From: Pedobacter yulinensis
Lineage (GTDB): Bacteria > Bacteroidota > Bacteroidia > Sphingobacteriales > Sphingobacteriaceae
Length of the DNA: 64,000 nucleotides
Assembly: GCF_003029735.1 (NCBI RefSeq)
Contig: NZ_KZ686270.1
Location: forward strand, 1 to 64,000
Direction: 5' to 3'
Part shown: positions 16,437 to 24,950 of the stretch, piece by piece
Numbering within the stretch: position 1 is the first letter of the stretch
Layout: every line of letters begins with the position of its first letter
Program-made: the position numbers and the translations under genes
The notes under the pieces: generated by a model
What the model was told of the DNA's origin: nothing
The model's input: only the letters and a program-made list of their open reading frames with translations
Database searches by the model: none

Positions 16437-19400
16437 CTAAAAACTGATGTTGGCACCAAAGCTGTATTTTTTGATAAAGGGGTAAATTCCGCCGCTGCCT
16501 AAATTTTGCGATTCCGCATCCAGGCCTTCGGGTAAATGGTCAAGGGTCAGTATGTTCTCTGCAGAGCAGAAGATGCGTGCCCTGACTGCGTTATTAAACA
16601 GTTTGGACGGTAGTGTGTATCCAACGGAAACGTTCTTTAGCCTGATGTAAGCCCCGTTAGACAGGTACCTCGTTTGTACGTTCCTGCTCACCCCGGTATT
16701 GCCGGAGGCATTCGAGTAAGACCTTGGGTAGAATGCATCTGTACGGCCCGGAGTCCAATAATCCAGCTGGTTTGCAAAGATACCGCTGAACTGGTCCAGG
16801 TATGGAAAATAAACCTGGTTGCTGATCCAGATGTCGCGCTTGCCGACACCGTTGATGGCGAAAGAAAAGTCAAAATTTTTGTAAGCGGCGTTGCCGTTAA
16901 GCCCGAACTGCAGCCTGCGGTTGTTGTTGCCAATGACGGTTCTGTCGCCTGGGTCGCCGAGGGTGTTATTGCCGGTAAAGATGGTTCCGTCGCCGTTCAG
17001 GTCCACAAACCTGATGTCGCCCGGGTTCTGATTAACACCCCGGTATGGCGCAACCCCGGGCAGCAGTTTACCGCCCTGCAGACCGGCGTTAAGCGAGCCG
17101 GGCACAAAGTCGGCGCTGGTGAAAAAACCTTGTGTCACGAAGCCCCAGATATCGCCTATGCGCTGGCCAACAAAATAATTGGCAATGGTTCCGTCTCCGT
17201 TGATATTGAGCAGTCCGCTCGGGTTGTTGTAATCTGAAATATAAGCCTGGTTGTCAGATACGTTGAAATTCAGGCCATAGCGAAAATCCCGGACCTTGTC
17301 GCTCCAGCCCAGGCTAAACTCCCAGCCTTTTACCTTCAGATCGGCCACGTTCTGCAGTGGTGCGCCGGTTCCCAGCAAAGCAGGCAGCTCGTTGCTTGGT
17401 GCCAGCATGCCCAGCGTCTTTCTGATATAAACCTCGAATGCGCCGCTGAGCCGGTTTTTAAAGAAACCAAAATCAAGACCCAGGTTCGAGGTTTGTACAC
17501 GCTCCCAGGTAAAACTGGCGCTTACCAGCGATGGGGGTGGCACCGTTACCCGCAATACCCCGGTAATCGGATCGATCCAGGTCGAATTGCCCGGTGAAGA
17601 AGACGGGATGTAGGGATAATAATTCTGCGACCCGTTGGCATTCAGTACCACCTGGTTCCCTATATCGCCGTAAGAGGCCCGCAGTTTTAAGGCTGAGACC
17701 TTTGTGCGGATGCGGTCCATAAATCCCTCTTCAAGAATGTTCCATCCGGCTGAAAAAGAGGGGAAGAAACCGAACCGCCCGTCAGACGGGAAACGTGAAG
17801 AGCCATCGTACCTGCCGGTCGCCTCAAACAGGTATTTGCCATCATAATTGTAATTCAGCCTGCCGAAGTATCCCGATACCGCAAACGAGTTGAAATCATC
17901 GTTGCCTGTAATGGTACCGGTACTGCCGGAAATAGAAGGAGAACCCTGGCTGATCACGCCGAGCCGGCTTACACCAAACCCGTTCTGTACACTTTTCTCC
18001 TGGTTGGTTCCTGCTACGAAATCCAGGTTGTGTTTATCCGCAAGCACCGTACTGTAGTTGGCATAAATATTTACGGCATTATAGTTTGTACCGCTGTTTG
18101 CCCGGGTGTACGCCGAGTTTACGCTGATCGGCGAGACGGTAAAGTTCAGGGGGTTGATGTACTGATTAACTGTAGTCTGGCTAATGTCGTTGTTGTTAAT
18201 CTGATTAAAAGTATACTCTGCCTGAACCTTCAGCCCTTTGGCCAGGGTGTATTCAAGCTTGCCAAATATCCTGAGGTTGTTGTTCCGTGATATATTGAAG
18301 GGCTCTTTCTCCAGCACGTTATTGGGCGTAGAATAGGGCAGCACAGATCCGTTCGGCGCTATGCCTGAACCGGTCGGGGCATAAGGTCCAAACGTAATGG
18401 CATTGTAGAACAAGCTACCAAAGTCGCGGGGCGTATTCCGCGTCGAATTGTGGTAAAGCACATTCAGGCTGGCTACAAGTTTTGATGTCAGGTTGGTGTT
18501 CAGATAGGCGTTAAGGTTGTAACGGGTAAAACCGTCGGCTTTGGTCGCCATGATGCCATCCTGGTTGGTGTATCCTGTCGACACCCGGAAGTTTGATTTT
18601 TCAGACCCACCACTGAATGAAAGGTTGTGTAGCTGTTCGAAACCGCCAGGCATAAAAGAGTCGTATAGGTCATTTTGAGCCAGCGGGTATTGAATACCCG
18701 ATACGGTGGCAATGCCCGATTCGGGAAACTGCGCCGGATTTTGCCGGTACTGCTGCAAAAGCTGCATCCAGGTCTCCACACTTTGGCCCGCCCAATATGT
18801 CGTGGTTCCAAAGTCATTCAGCGCGCCCACAAACTCATCGACCGTCGTTTTCTGCGGCAGCGTGCTGGGCTGGGTGCTGGCCAGATTGCCGGAATAGTCG
18901 AACTTGATGGGCTGGTTCCGGCCACCCTGTTTGGTGGTGATCAGGATCACACCAAAGGCGGCCCGGGCACCATAAATGGCCGATGAAGAGGCATCTTTCA
19001 GCACCGTTACTGAGGCGATGTCTTTCGGATTGATGTCTTCCATATCCATCGCCACGTTGTCTACCAGGACCAGCGGCGCTCCGCCGTTTATGGAGGTAAA
19101 ACCCCGGATATTCAGACCGCTCCTGGCGCCTGGCTGTCCGCTGCTGGTCGTTACCTGCAGACCAGGAGCGGCGCCCTGCAGAACCTGCGATGTGCTGGTC
19201 ACCGGCCTGTCGCCCAGGATTTCATCCAGTTTCACAGTCGACACAGCACCCGTAAGGTTCGCTTTTTTCTGGGTTCCGAAGCCAACCACAACAACGTCTG
19301 ACAGGCCTTTCGCTTCTTCTTTCAGTTTAGCGGTAAGTGAAATGATCTCCCCGGCTTTCAGGTTATAGCCGCTCAGGGTCTGGGTCTCATAGCCAATGTA

Positions 19401-19667
19401 ACTCAGCACAAAGCTGTAAGGGCCGGCAGCCAGCGCCCTGAACTGAAAAACCCCGGCTGTATCGGTCTGTGTGGATACGGCAGTACCGCCATTCAGGTTT
19501 TTAGCCAGAACAGACACGCCCGGAATGGGGCTGTTTCTTTCATCAGTCACCAGTCCCTTCACGGTTGCGGTGTTCTGTGCTGCCGCAGTGTGGGCCAGCA
19601 GCAAGTGGAAGATAACGAGGGCGCTGGCCTGGAGCAGGCGCCTCATTTTTAGGTAAATTTGGTTCAT
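16437..19667 (-). CDS. SusC/RagA-family TonB-dependent outer membrane transporter (no STN domain)
   Basis: This 1076-residue protein has a signal peptide ending HTAAAQ, a carboxypeptidase-regulatory-like beta-sandwich (about 33-115, VKGLVTDERNSPIPGVSVLA), the TonB-linked plug with DVVVVGFGTQKKANLTGAVS and VTVLKDASSSAIYGARAAFG, and a long beta-barrel ending in F. It imports oligosaccharide with the SusD partner. Unlike the SusC at 26738-30172, it has no STN signalling domain, although an ECF sigma/FecR pair lies directly upstream. The ATG at 19667 is chosen; one at 19646 would also give a signal peptide. Confidence 0.92.
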   Translation of the reverse strand: MNQIYLKMRRLLQASALVIFHLLLAHTAAAQNTATVKGLVTDERNSPIPGVSVLAKNLNGGTAVSTQTDTAGVFQFRALAAGPYSFVLSYIGYETQTLSGYNLKAGEIISLTAKLKEEAKGLSDVVVVGFGTQKKANLTGAVSTVKLDEILGDRPVTSTSQVLQGAAPGLQVTTSSGQPGARSGLNIRGFTSINGGAPLVLVDNVAMDMEDINPKDIASVTVLKDASSSAIYGARAAFGVILITTKQGGRNQPIKFDYSGNLASTQPSTLPQKTTVDEFVGALNDFGTTTYWAGQSVETWMQLLQQYRQNPAQFPESGIATVSGIQYPLAQNDLYDSFMPGGFEQLHNLSFSGGSEKSNFRVSTGYTNQDGIMATKADGFTRYNLNAYLNTNLTSKLVASLNVLYHNSTRNTPRDFGSLFYNAITFGPYAPTGSGIAPNGSVLPYSTPNNVLEKEPFNISRNNNLRIFGKLEYTLAKGLKVQAEYTFNQINNNDISQTTVNQYINPLNFTVSPISVNSAYTRANSGTNYNAVNIYANYSTVLADKHNLDFVAGTNQEKSVQNGFGVSRLGVISQGSPSISGSTGTITGNDDFNSFAVSGYFGRLNYNYDGKYLFEATGRYDGSSRFPSDGRFGFFPSFSAGWNILEEGFMDRIRTKVSALKLRASYGDIGNQVVLNANGSQNYYPYIPSSSPGNSTWIDPITGVLRVTVPPPSLVSASFTWERVQTSNLGLDFGFFKNRLSGAFEVYIRKTLGMLAPSNELPALLGTGAPLQNVADLKVKGWEFSLGWSDKVRDFRYGLNFNVSDNQAYISDYNNPSGLLNINGDGTIANYFVGQRIGDIWGFVTQGFFTSADFVPGSLNAGLQGGKLLPGVAPYRGVNQNPGDIRFVDLNGDGTIFTGNNTLGDPGDRTVIGNNNRRLQFGLNGNAAYKNFDFSFAINGVGKRDIWISNQVYFPYLDQFSGIFANQLDYWTPGRTDAFYPRSYSNASGNTGVSRNVQTRYLSNGAYIRLKNVSVGYTLPSKLFNNAVRARIFCSAENILTLDHLPEGLDAESQNLGSGGIYPFIKKYSFGANISF

Positions 19668-19821
19668 ATAGTTGGTTTGGTTGGTTGCAATGGTTGTACT
19701 CATGGCCTGCGACAGCCGCTATTACAACAGGTGCGGCATTTCTGCCAGGTATTGGTGCCCTGACGGCTGTCAAACTATTCGATTCAGCCTGCGGCTGCAC
19801 GCCTGGCCTGCTGATCAGGCA

Positions 19822-20832
19822 TTACGGCCGCTTCTTCGACAGTTCATAGCCGCCGGCCTCGGTTTTGGTGAGCATGAGGTCGTTCAGTTTGGCTATGTTT
19901 GCCAGAATGTGCTGAATGGAATCTGTTTCATCAAAGCTGCCGATGTAATACATATTTGTAAAATCACTGTTGGTGTATTGAATCTGTACGTTGTACCGAA
20001 ATGCCAGCTCATCAAACACAGCAGAGAGCGGTTCCTTATCAAATACCAGCTTCCGGGAGCCGGCCCCCTCTCTTCGCCGGGTATCGGCTCTGGTTACACG
20101 TCCCGAACCGGTCGATTTATGGTAGACCAATTGGTCGCCCGCGACAAGGAAGTACACTTGTGCCCGCTTGCTGCCGGTTTCCGCCGGTCTTACCTTAACC
20201 TTGCCTTCATACAACCGGACGGTCACTGCGTCGCGGCCGGGCTCTGAGACAACCTTAAACGTGGTACCGAGGACGATCGTTTCCAGGTGACTGGTCTGCA
20301 CCGTAAAAGGCCGGGTTTTATCTTTGGTTACGCGAAAAGTCGCTCTTCCCTCCAGCCAAACGTTGCGGTCTCTGTCGAATGCCTGATCATATTCAATCCG
20401 TCCTCCAGGTTCCAGCAGGACCACCGAACCATCTGCCAGGGCCACTTCGCGCACGCGCAATCCCGTGTTGTGGATCACGCGGTGTTTGAATGCGGAAGCG
20501 GTGGGTTGTTCAAGCTCTTTCGGCGCAGTTGACCGCTGCGTGGGCATCAACATCCAACCAGCCGCTGCAAGCAAAAGAATTGCGGCTGCATATTTCAGAT
20601 ATAACCACCCGCTCCGCCTTTTTTGCTCCCGTGGCCGGATTTCCGACCAGACTTCGGCCCAGAATGCTGCCGGTTGGTCGACGTTTCCGATTTCTTCATC
20701 CCATTCTGCTTTGCCAAGATAGTTGTCTGCTGCCGCAGGATCCCCGTTCAGGTAATCGGCAACCCGGTCGGCTTCTGCCGGCGTGCATTTCCTGAGAAAA
20801 AATTGGTGAATGAGATCGGGAGTAACAGACAT
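19822..20832 (-). CDS. FecR-family anti-sigma factor
   Basis: This 336-residue protein has a cytoplasmic N-terminal region (1-75), one transmembrane helix (about 80-97, YAAAILLLAAAGWMLM) and a periplasmic FecR domain (VREVALADGSVVLLEPGGRI, then WLEGRATFRVTKDKTRPFTV) with a C-terminal STN-interacting region. It should hold or activate the ECF sigma factor encoded 64 bp upstream in response to outer membrane transport. The gene ends 154 bp before the SusC start. Confidence 0.9.
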   Translation of the reverse strand: MSVTPDLIHQFFLRKCTPAEADRVADYLNGDPAAADNYLGKAEWDEEIGNVDQPAAFWAEVWSEIRPREQKRRSGWLYLKYAAAILLLAAAGWMLMPTQRSTAPKELEQPTASAFKHRVIHNTGLRVREVALADGSVVLLEPGGRIEYDQAFDRDRNVWLEGRATFRVTKDKTRPFTVQTSHLETIVLGTTFKVVSEPGRDAVTVRLYEGKVKVRPAETGSKRAQVYFLVAGDQLVYHKSTGSGRVTRADTRRREGAGSRKLVFDKEPLSAVFDELAFRYNVQIQYTNSDFTNMYYIGSFDETDSIQHILANIAKLNDLMLTKTEAGGYELSKKRP

Positions 20833-20896
20833 ATTCGGACAATGATTATGAGGTTATACGCAGCCGGATACAAAAGTCCTCCGCAACAGAAAATTT

Positions 20897-21445
20897 TTAT
20901 TTAAAAAACAGTAAAATCAGGAACAGGGGCAGCGACAGGTCTTCACGAAGTTTTCGCAAGGCCTTGGAGAGGTGGTTATCGACCGATTTTTCAGATATCT
21001 CCAGCAACTGGGCAATCTCCTTGTAAGAATACCCTTCAATTTTATGCAGCCGAAACACTTTGCTACGCAGTTCGGGCATGGTTCCCAGAATGACCTCGAC
21101 CCGGCGGCGTACGTCGAATTCCATCGCCTGGAAATTTTCTTCCTCTTTTCGCTGCAGACCAGCATGGACGGTAAGCGAAATCTCCTCCTGGCGGTTGGCC
21201 TTCCGGATATGGTCAATGAGTACCGTTCTGGCGATATAAAATAATTGGTTATCTATAGAAAAGTCCGGATTGATGATGTGCCGGTATTGCCAAAGTCTCA
21301 AAAAGGTCGTCTGCAGCAGGTCTTTGGCATCTTCGGCCGAATTGGTCTTGCGTAAAAAATAATAGTAGCCCTTTCTGCGGAATTGCTGATAAACCTGTTC
21401 AAAAGCGGCTTCATCTCCGTATTTTATGGCCAACGCTAAATCCAA
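20897..21445 (-). CDS. ECF sigma factor, FecI/RpoE-like
   Basis: This 182-residue sigma-70-type protein has region 2 (DAKDLLQTTFLRLWQYR, then the promoter-melting helix) and region 4 (MPELRSKVFRLHKIEGYSYK, then EIAQLLEISEKSVDNHLSKA). The start codon appears to be TTG at 21445, because upstream codons reach a stop within seven codons without an ATG. A weak start would suit a sigma factor kept at a low level. It is paired with the FecR gene downstream and likely drives the SusCD genes at 14577-19667. Confidence 0.9.
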   Translation of the reverse strand: MDLALAIKYGDEAAFEQVYQQFRRKGYYYFLRKTNSAEDAKDLLQTTFLRLWQYRHIINPDFSIDNQLFYIARTVLIDHIRKANRQEEISLTVHAGLQRKEEENFQAMEFDVRRRVEVILGTMPELRSKVFRLHKIEGYSYKEIAQLLEISEKSVDNHLSKALRKLREDLSLPLFLILLFFK

Positions 21446-21745
21446 GACAAATTGATCAAATGGTCAAACAAAGAAGGGTGCAACCAACCGCAAACAGCAG
21501 GATCCGTTAATAACATAGCGCGTACATTTAAAACTGGTTTGTCAGGCAACCGTGCATGGGTAGCATCCGGCCATCCTTGTTGCGGCGCCGGTGGTTAGCC
21601 CGGCGTAACCCTGGTCGAATATAGCAAAAGCAGCAGACAGTAGCACAGAACCGGGAGCATTGGAAAAATAAAAGCGCCAGTGGCAACCTTGCGCTCCTTT
21701 CCGCGAGAGGCGGAGGCGGCAGATATACTGCCGGCAGGGCTGAAT

Positions 21746-21784
21746 TAAAAAGCCGTCCGCCCGCGCAACGCGAACCGGACGGCT
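21746..21784 (-). terminator. Terminator of the GH20 operon
   Basis: On the minus strand AGCCGTCCG (21776-21784) pairs with CGGACGGCT (21751-21759), followed by a T-run (21746-21750). It lies just beyond the hexosaminidase stop codon. The rest of 21446-21745 is the upstream region of the left ECF sigma gene; I see no further gene there. Confidence 0.75.
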
Positions 21785-21805
21785 CTTTTCTTTAAGGTAT
21801 GATGT

Positions 21806-24166
21806 CTATTTTTCGCGGTCAAAAAGTTGCTGAACCTCCCGGCCGGTCAGCACGCGGTTCCAGACCTGCAGCTCGTCCAGTTTCCCGCTGAATCCACCAA
21901 TGGTCTGGAGGGGGAACACGAGCGTCTCTGATTTGCGCATGCGTGTCTTGTCTTTGTCATTGTACTGTATCCAATTGTCATATAGTGACTGCCTGAGTGC
22001 CCCGTTTACGTAGAGTTTTGTTCCTTTGCTGGTACCCGAAACGCTGATCATTGTCCAGGCATTTTCAGGCAGTGTATAATCGAAACTGATGTCATACCCA
22101 TCGCGTGAGAAACCCAGTTTCCCGGTCTTCAGTTGTTTCAGCTTAATACTGGCATTTGGCGAACTGAAAACTACGGCATTTTCGACATTCTGTGCCGGGT
22201 TGATCCAGAACGACACGGTATAATCGTATCCGACTTCAGCTAGTGGCAGCTGCGCAAAACTCCTTGCTCCGGTAAAGCTCAATGCGTTTTTGGTGTGACC
22301 GGCTGTCAGCCTCGCGCCATTCAGCAGTACCTTGGCTTCGCTGGCATCAAAACTGAAACGCCGGGTGTAAGGCTGCCCGGGTTTTGCTATGGTCCCCCTG
22401 ATGTTTACCTGCGGCCCCTCCCCGATCAGCTTTCTCCGTGCATCAAACTGCTCAAACGTCTGCCCGGCGGCCCCCGATGACCACATCTTCTGCGCCAGGG
22501 TTTGCAGGGCCGGAAATACGCGGTCATGAACGTCTTTTTCCGAGATGCCGTTCCCGGCGATGTCATTCCATACGGCAAAAGCGCCCCCGATGATGGTCGG
22601 ATCGCCCTGCGGAAAGACCACGTTGCCAATCCGATAGGGTGTCCACCGGTTGTAGATGTTTTTCAGGTTCAGGTAATCATAATAATACCCTGCAAGCGGC
22701 ACAATATACAACCAGCCATCGGGCGTGCTGATCTGCTGATAGCCCAGTTTTTTCATGTGAACCGGATTTGCATAACCATTGTACCAGGTATTCATGGTTA
22801 CCCCGGCCGCTTTTACGGGAGTTTTGCCCTGCGCATGCGTCAGCGCCCCCCATAACCGCGCTTTTTTGCCGAACTGCTCCACGAATCTGATCATTTCGTC
22901 TGTGTAGGCGCGAAATACTTCGGCATCCTTTTTTGCATACTCGTCAGTTCCAATGTGTACCTCTTCTCCCTTAAAGACCGGGTTGGGTCCGGAAATGTAT
23001 TCCTTGAAGATGTTCTTCATGGTGGTCAAAGTAAGCGGGTTGTGCAAATCCAGGTGGTCCATGCCATAAATTTTGCTGGCAATTTCAGGAACGGCCTTGG
23101 TGAAAGCCAGGGAATGCGCGGGCGCATCGATTTCTGGTATGATCCGCACAGCATAGCGTGCAGCCAGGTCCTGCAGATCTTTGAATTCCTGCTTGGTATA
23201 AGAACCGTCTTTGGCGGTCAGGCCCGGATACATACTGTTTTCCAGCCTGAAAGCCGAATAGGTCTCTTCCCATTTGTCATTGAAGTACTTTTTAAAGCCA
23301 TTGTCGTTCAAATGAATGTGAAAATCATTCATTTTATAGTAAGACATGAGTTTTACATAGTCTTTCAAAAACTGCAGACGGAAAAACTTGCGCCCAACAT
23401 CGAGCACAAAACCACGCACCTTAAATTCCGGGTAATCGCGTGCCGTTCCCCGCGGAAGCATGTTGCTCTGGTCAAGCAGCTGCAACAGCGTGCGGGTACC
23501 CCAAAACAGCCCCTGGTAATGCGAAGCACTGATCGCAACTTTATCCGTTACCGTAAAATAATAGCCTTCCTGCCCTATCGCGCGATCGGCCTCTGCCGTG
23601 GTCAGATAGATATCGCCTTTTGCCGGCGCTCCGGCTACAATCTGCGGGCTCCGGCCAAGCACCGCTGCAAGCTCGTCTTTCAGAATTTTCGCCACGGCCA
23701 TGGCCACCACGTTGTTCTTTGAACTGACCACAATTCTCGTTTGGGGCCGCAGTTCAAGACTGCCCGGTGCTCCATACCATTCCCGGAGGGCTGGAATCAC
23801 AAACGGCGCTTCGCTGCTCCCGGCATCAGCATGTTTACCAGGCACGGTTACGGCCCTTGTCAGGTCGTACCGCAGCGTATCAACAGTATTGCTCACCAGT
23901 TGGAAGTAAAGATTGACCTTTGTGGCTACCAGCGGCCTGCTGATCCGGCCAGTGCTGTCTACAATGGGCACATGGTCTGAGCCTTTCAGCAGCAGCCGGT
24001 AACCGGCAGGCGCCTCAGGCATGTGAATCGTGCGGTCTGTAACAGTGGGTGTGCGGATCTCGGGCACCGATTTAACCAATACGCTGTCTGTTTGCGCATA
24101 ACCGGTTGTTATGCTCAGCAACAGCGAAACGGTCAGTCCGCATTTTATCCTTTTTATTTTTAGCAT
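21806..24166 (-). CDS. GH20 beta-N-acetylhexosaminidase with C-terminal LamG-like domain
   Basis: This 786-residue exported enzyme has a signal peptide (ending TTGYAQ), a short N-terminal beta-domain, the GH20 non-catalytic alpha/beta domain (about 135-220), the (beta/alpha)8 catalytic barrel (about 225-575) and a C-terminal concanavalin/LamG-like domain (about 620-780, with YTVSFWINPAQ and GKLDELQVWNRVL). The catalytic Asp-Glu pair is seen in VHIGTDEYAKK. GH20 enzymes remove terminal beta-GlcNAc or beta-GalNAc by substrate-assisted catalysis. The LamG domain may bind glycan. I chose the ATG at 24166 for the signal peptide. It is the last gene of the right SusCD operon. Confidence 0.9.
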   Translation of the reverse strand: MLKIKRIKCGLTVSLLLSITTGYAQTDSVLVKSVPEIRTPTVTDRTIHMPEAPAGYRLLLKGSDHVPIVDSTGRISRPLVATKVNLYFQLVSNTVDTLRYDLTRAVTVPGKHADAGSSEAPFVIPALREWYGAPGSLELRPQTRIVVSSKNNVVAMAVAKILKDELAAVLGRSPQIVAGAPAKGDIYLTTAEADRAIGQEGYYFTVTDKVAISASHYQGLFWGTRTLLQLLDQSNMLPRGTARDYPEFKVRGFVLDVGRKFFRLQFLKDYVKLMSYYKMNDFHIHLNDNGFKKYFNDKWEETYSAFRLENSMYPGLTAKDGSYTKQEFKDLQDLAARYAVRIIPEIDAPAHSLAFTKAVPEIASKIYGMDHLDLHNPLTLTTMKNIFKEYISGPNPVFKGEEVHIGTDEYAKKDAEVFRAYTDEMIRFVEQFGKKARLWGALTHAQGKTPVKAAGVTMNTWYNGYANPVHMKKLGYQQISTPDGWLYIVPLAGYYYDYLNLKNIYNRWTPYRIGNVVFPQGDPTIIGGAFAVWNDIAGNGISEKDVHDRVFPALQTLAQKMWSSGAAGQTFEQFDARRKLIGEGPQVNIRGTIAKPGQPYTRRFSFDASEAKVLLNGARLTAGHTKNALSFTGARSFAQLPLAEVGYDYTVSFWINPAQNVENAVVFSSPNASIKLKQLKTGKLGFSRDGYDISFDYTLPENAWTMISVSGTSKGTKLYVNGALRQSLYDNWIQYNDKDKTRMRKSETLVFPLQTIGGFSGKLDELQVWNRVLTGREVQQLFDREK

Positions 24167-24239
24167 GTCGTTTTCTGAAAATAAGCTGCGGCTGCGCCAG
24201 GACGCAGACCGCAGCAATGTGGTCCTGATTGAACCTTTT

Positions 24240-24929
24240 TTAGGGATTGGTGGTAACTTGCAGCATGGGCGAATAATTATAAAAATTGCCCGTGTTGTTG
24301 GTCCGGCTGCCCCCGCGCACATAATACAGTGTATTGGGTTTCAGCTGGCTGAGTGTGTATTCATAGGTCGTGGCCACAACCTGGCTATTGGCTACCGCAC
24401 TGGTGTTTGTCAGTCCGCGGGTGCCCATATAAGTATTGGCGTCTACCGAACTAAAAGGTGCCGCAACCGCCAATACCTGCGCAATTTGCTGGGTACTCTG
24501 CGGTGGCTGCGTTACCCTGACCCTGACGGTAATGCTGTTGCTGGTTTTTGTAACCAGCTCGCACGAAACGTTCAGGTAAGGGATAACTTTGATATCCAGG
24601 CGGGTATTGCCCGAAATGGCCACCTGCAGGGTATCCTGGTAGATGAACGGCCCGGTCGGTACCACTTTGTAATTCCCGTCGAAGATAAAATCCCGGGTGT
24701 ATGACCCGTCGGGGTGCAAGGCAGACTGGATGGCCGATGGCTTCGGATAATCAGTCTGGAAAAGCTGCAGGTAGCCGCCGCCTACGTTAGACTGCTGGGG
24801 AACCTTATTGCCGGTGGTTGCGTCAATAATAGCGCCCGAGAGCCCGGCATTTGGCGATTCATAGTTATCCTTCTCGCAGGCAGCAAGTGCCAGCAGGACG
24901 AAAGACAACGAAGTCAGTATTTTTTTCAT
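24240..24929 (-). CDS. DUF3823-family surface lipoprotein
   Basis: This 229-residue protein has a lipoprotein signal (LLALAACEKD, Cys18). The N-terminal segment has the pattern LSGAIIDATTGNKV found in DUF3823 proteins, with YLQLFQTDYP and YTRDFIFDGNYKVVPTGPF after it. The C-terminal half is a fibronectin-like beta-sandwich (YEYTLSQLKPNTLYYVRGG). DUF3823 genes normally lie directly after a SusCD pair and encode surface glycan-binding proteins of the SusE/F kind. That is its position here, 21 bp after SusD. Confidence 0.85.
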   Translation of the reverse strand: MKKILTSLSFVLLALAACEKDNYESPNAGLSGAIIDATTGNKVPQQSNVGGGYLQLFQTDYPKPSAIQSALHPDGSYTRDFIFDGNYKVVPTGPFIYQDTLQVAISGNTRLDIKVIPYLNVSCELVTKTSNSITVRVRVTQPPQSTQQIAQVLAVAAPFSSVDANTYMGTRGLTNTSAVANSQVVATTYEYTLSQLKPNTLYYVRGGSRTNNTGNFYNYSPMLQVTTNP

Positions 24930-24950
24930 GTCAGTATGATCTGGATAGGA

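Noticed and set aside
22955..23722. A long plus-strand frame (255 codons) inside the GH20 gene
   Set aside because: It is antisense to the well-supported catalytic domain and has no domain of its own. The same applies to long antisense frames over the SusD gene at 24714-25886, the epimerase gene at 42548-43723 and the second GH20 gene at 41122-42084.
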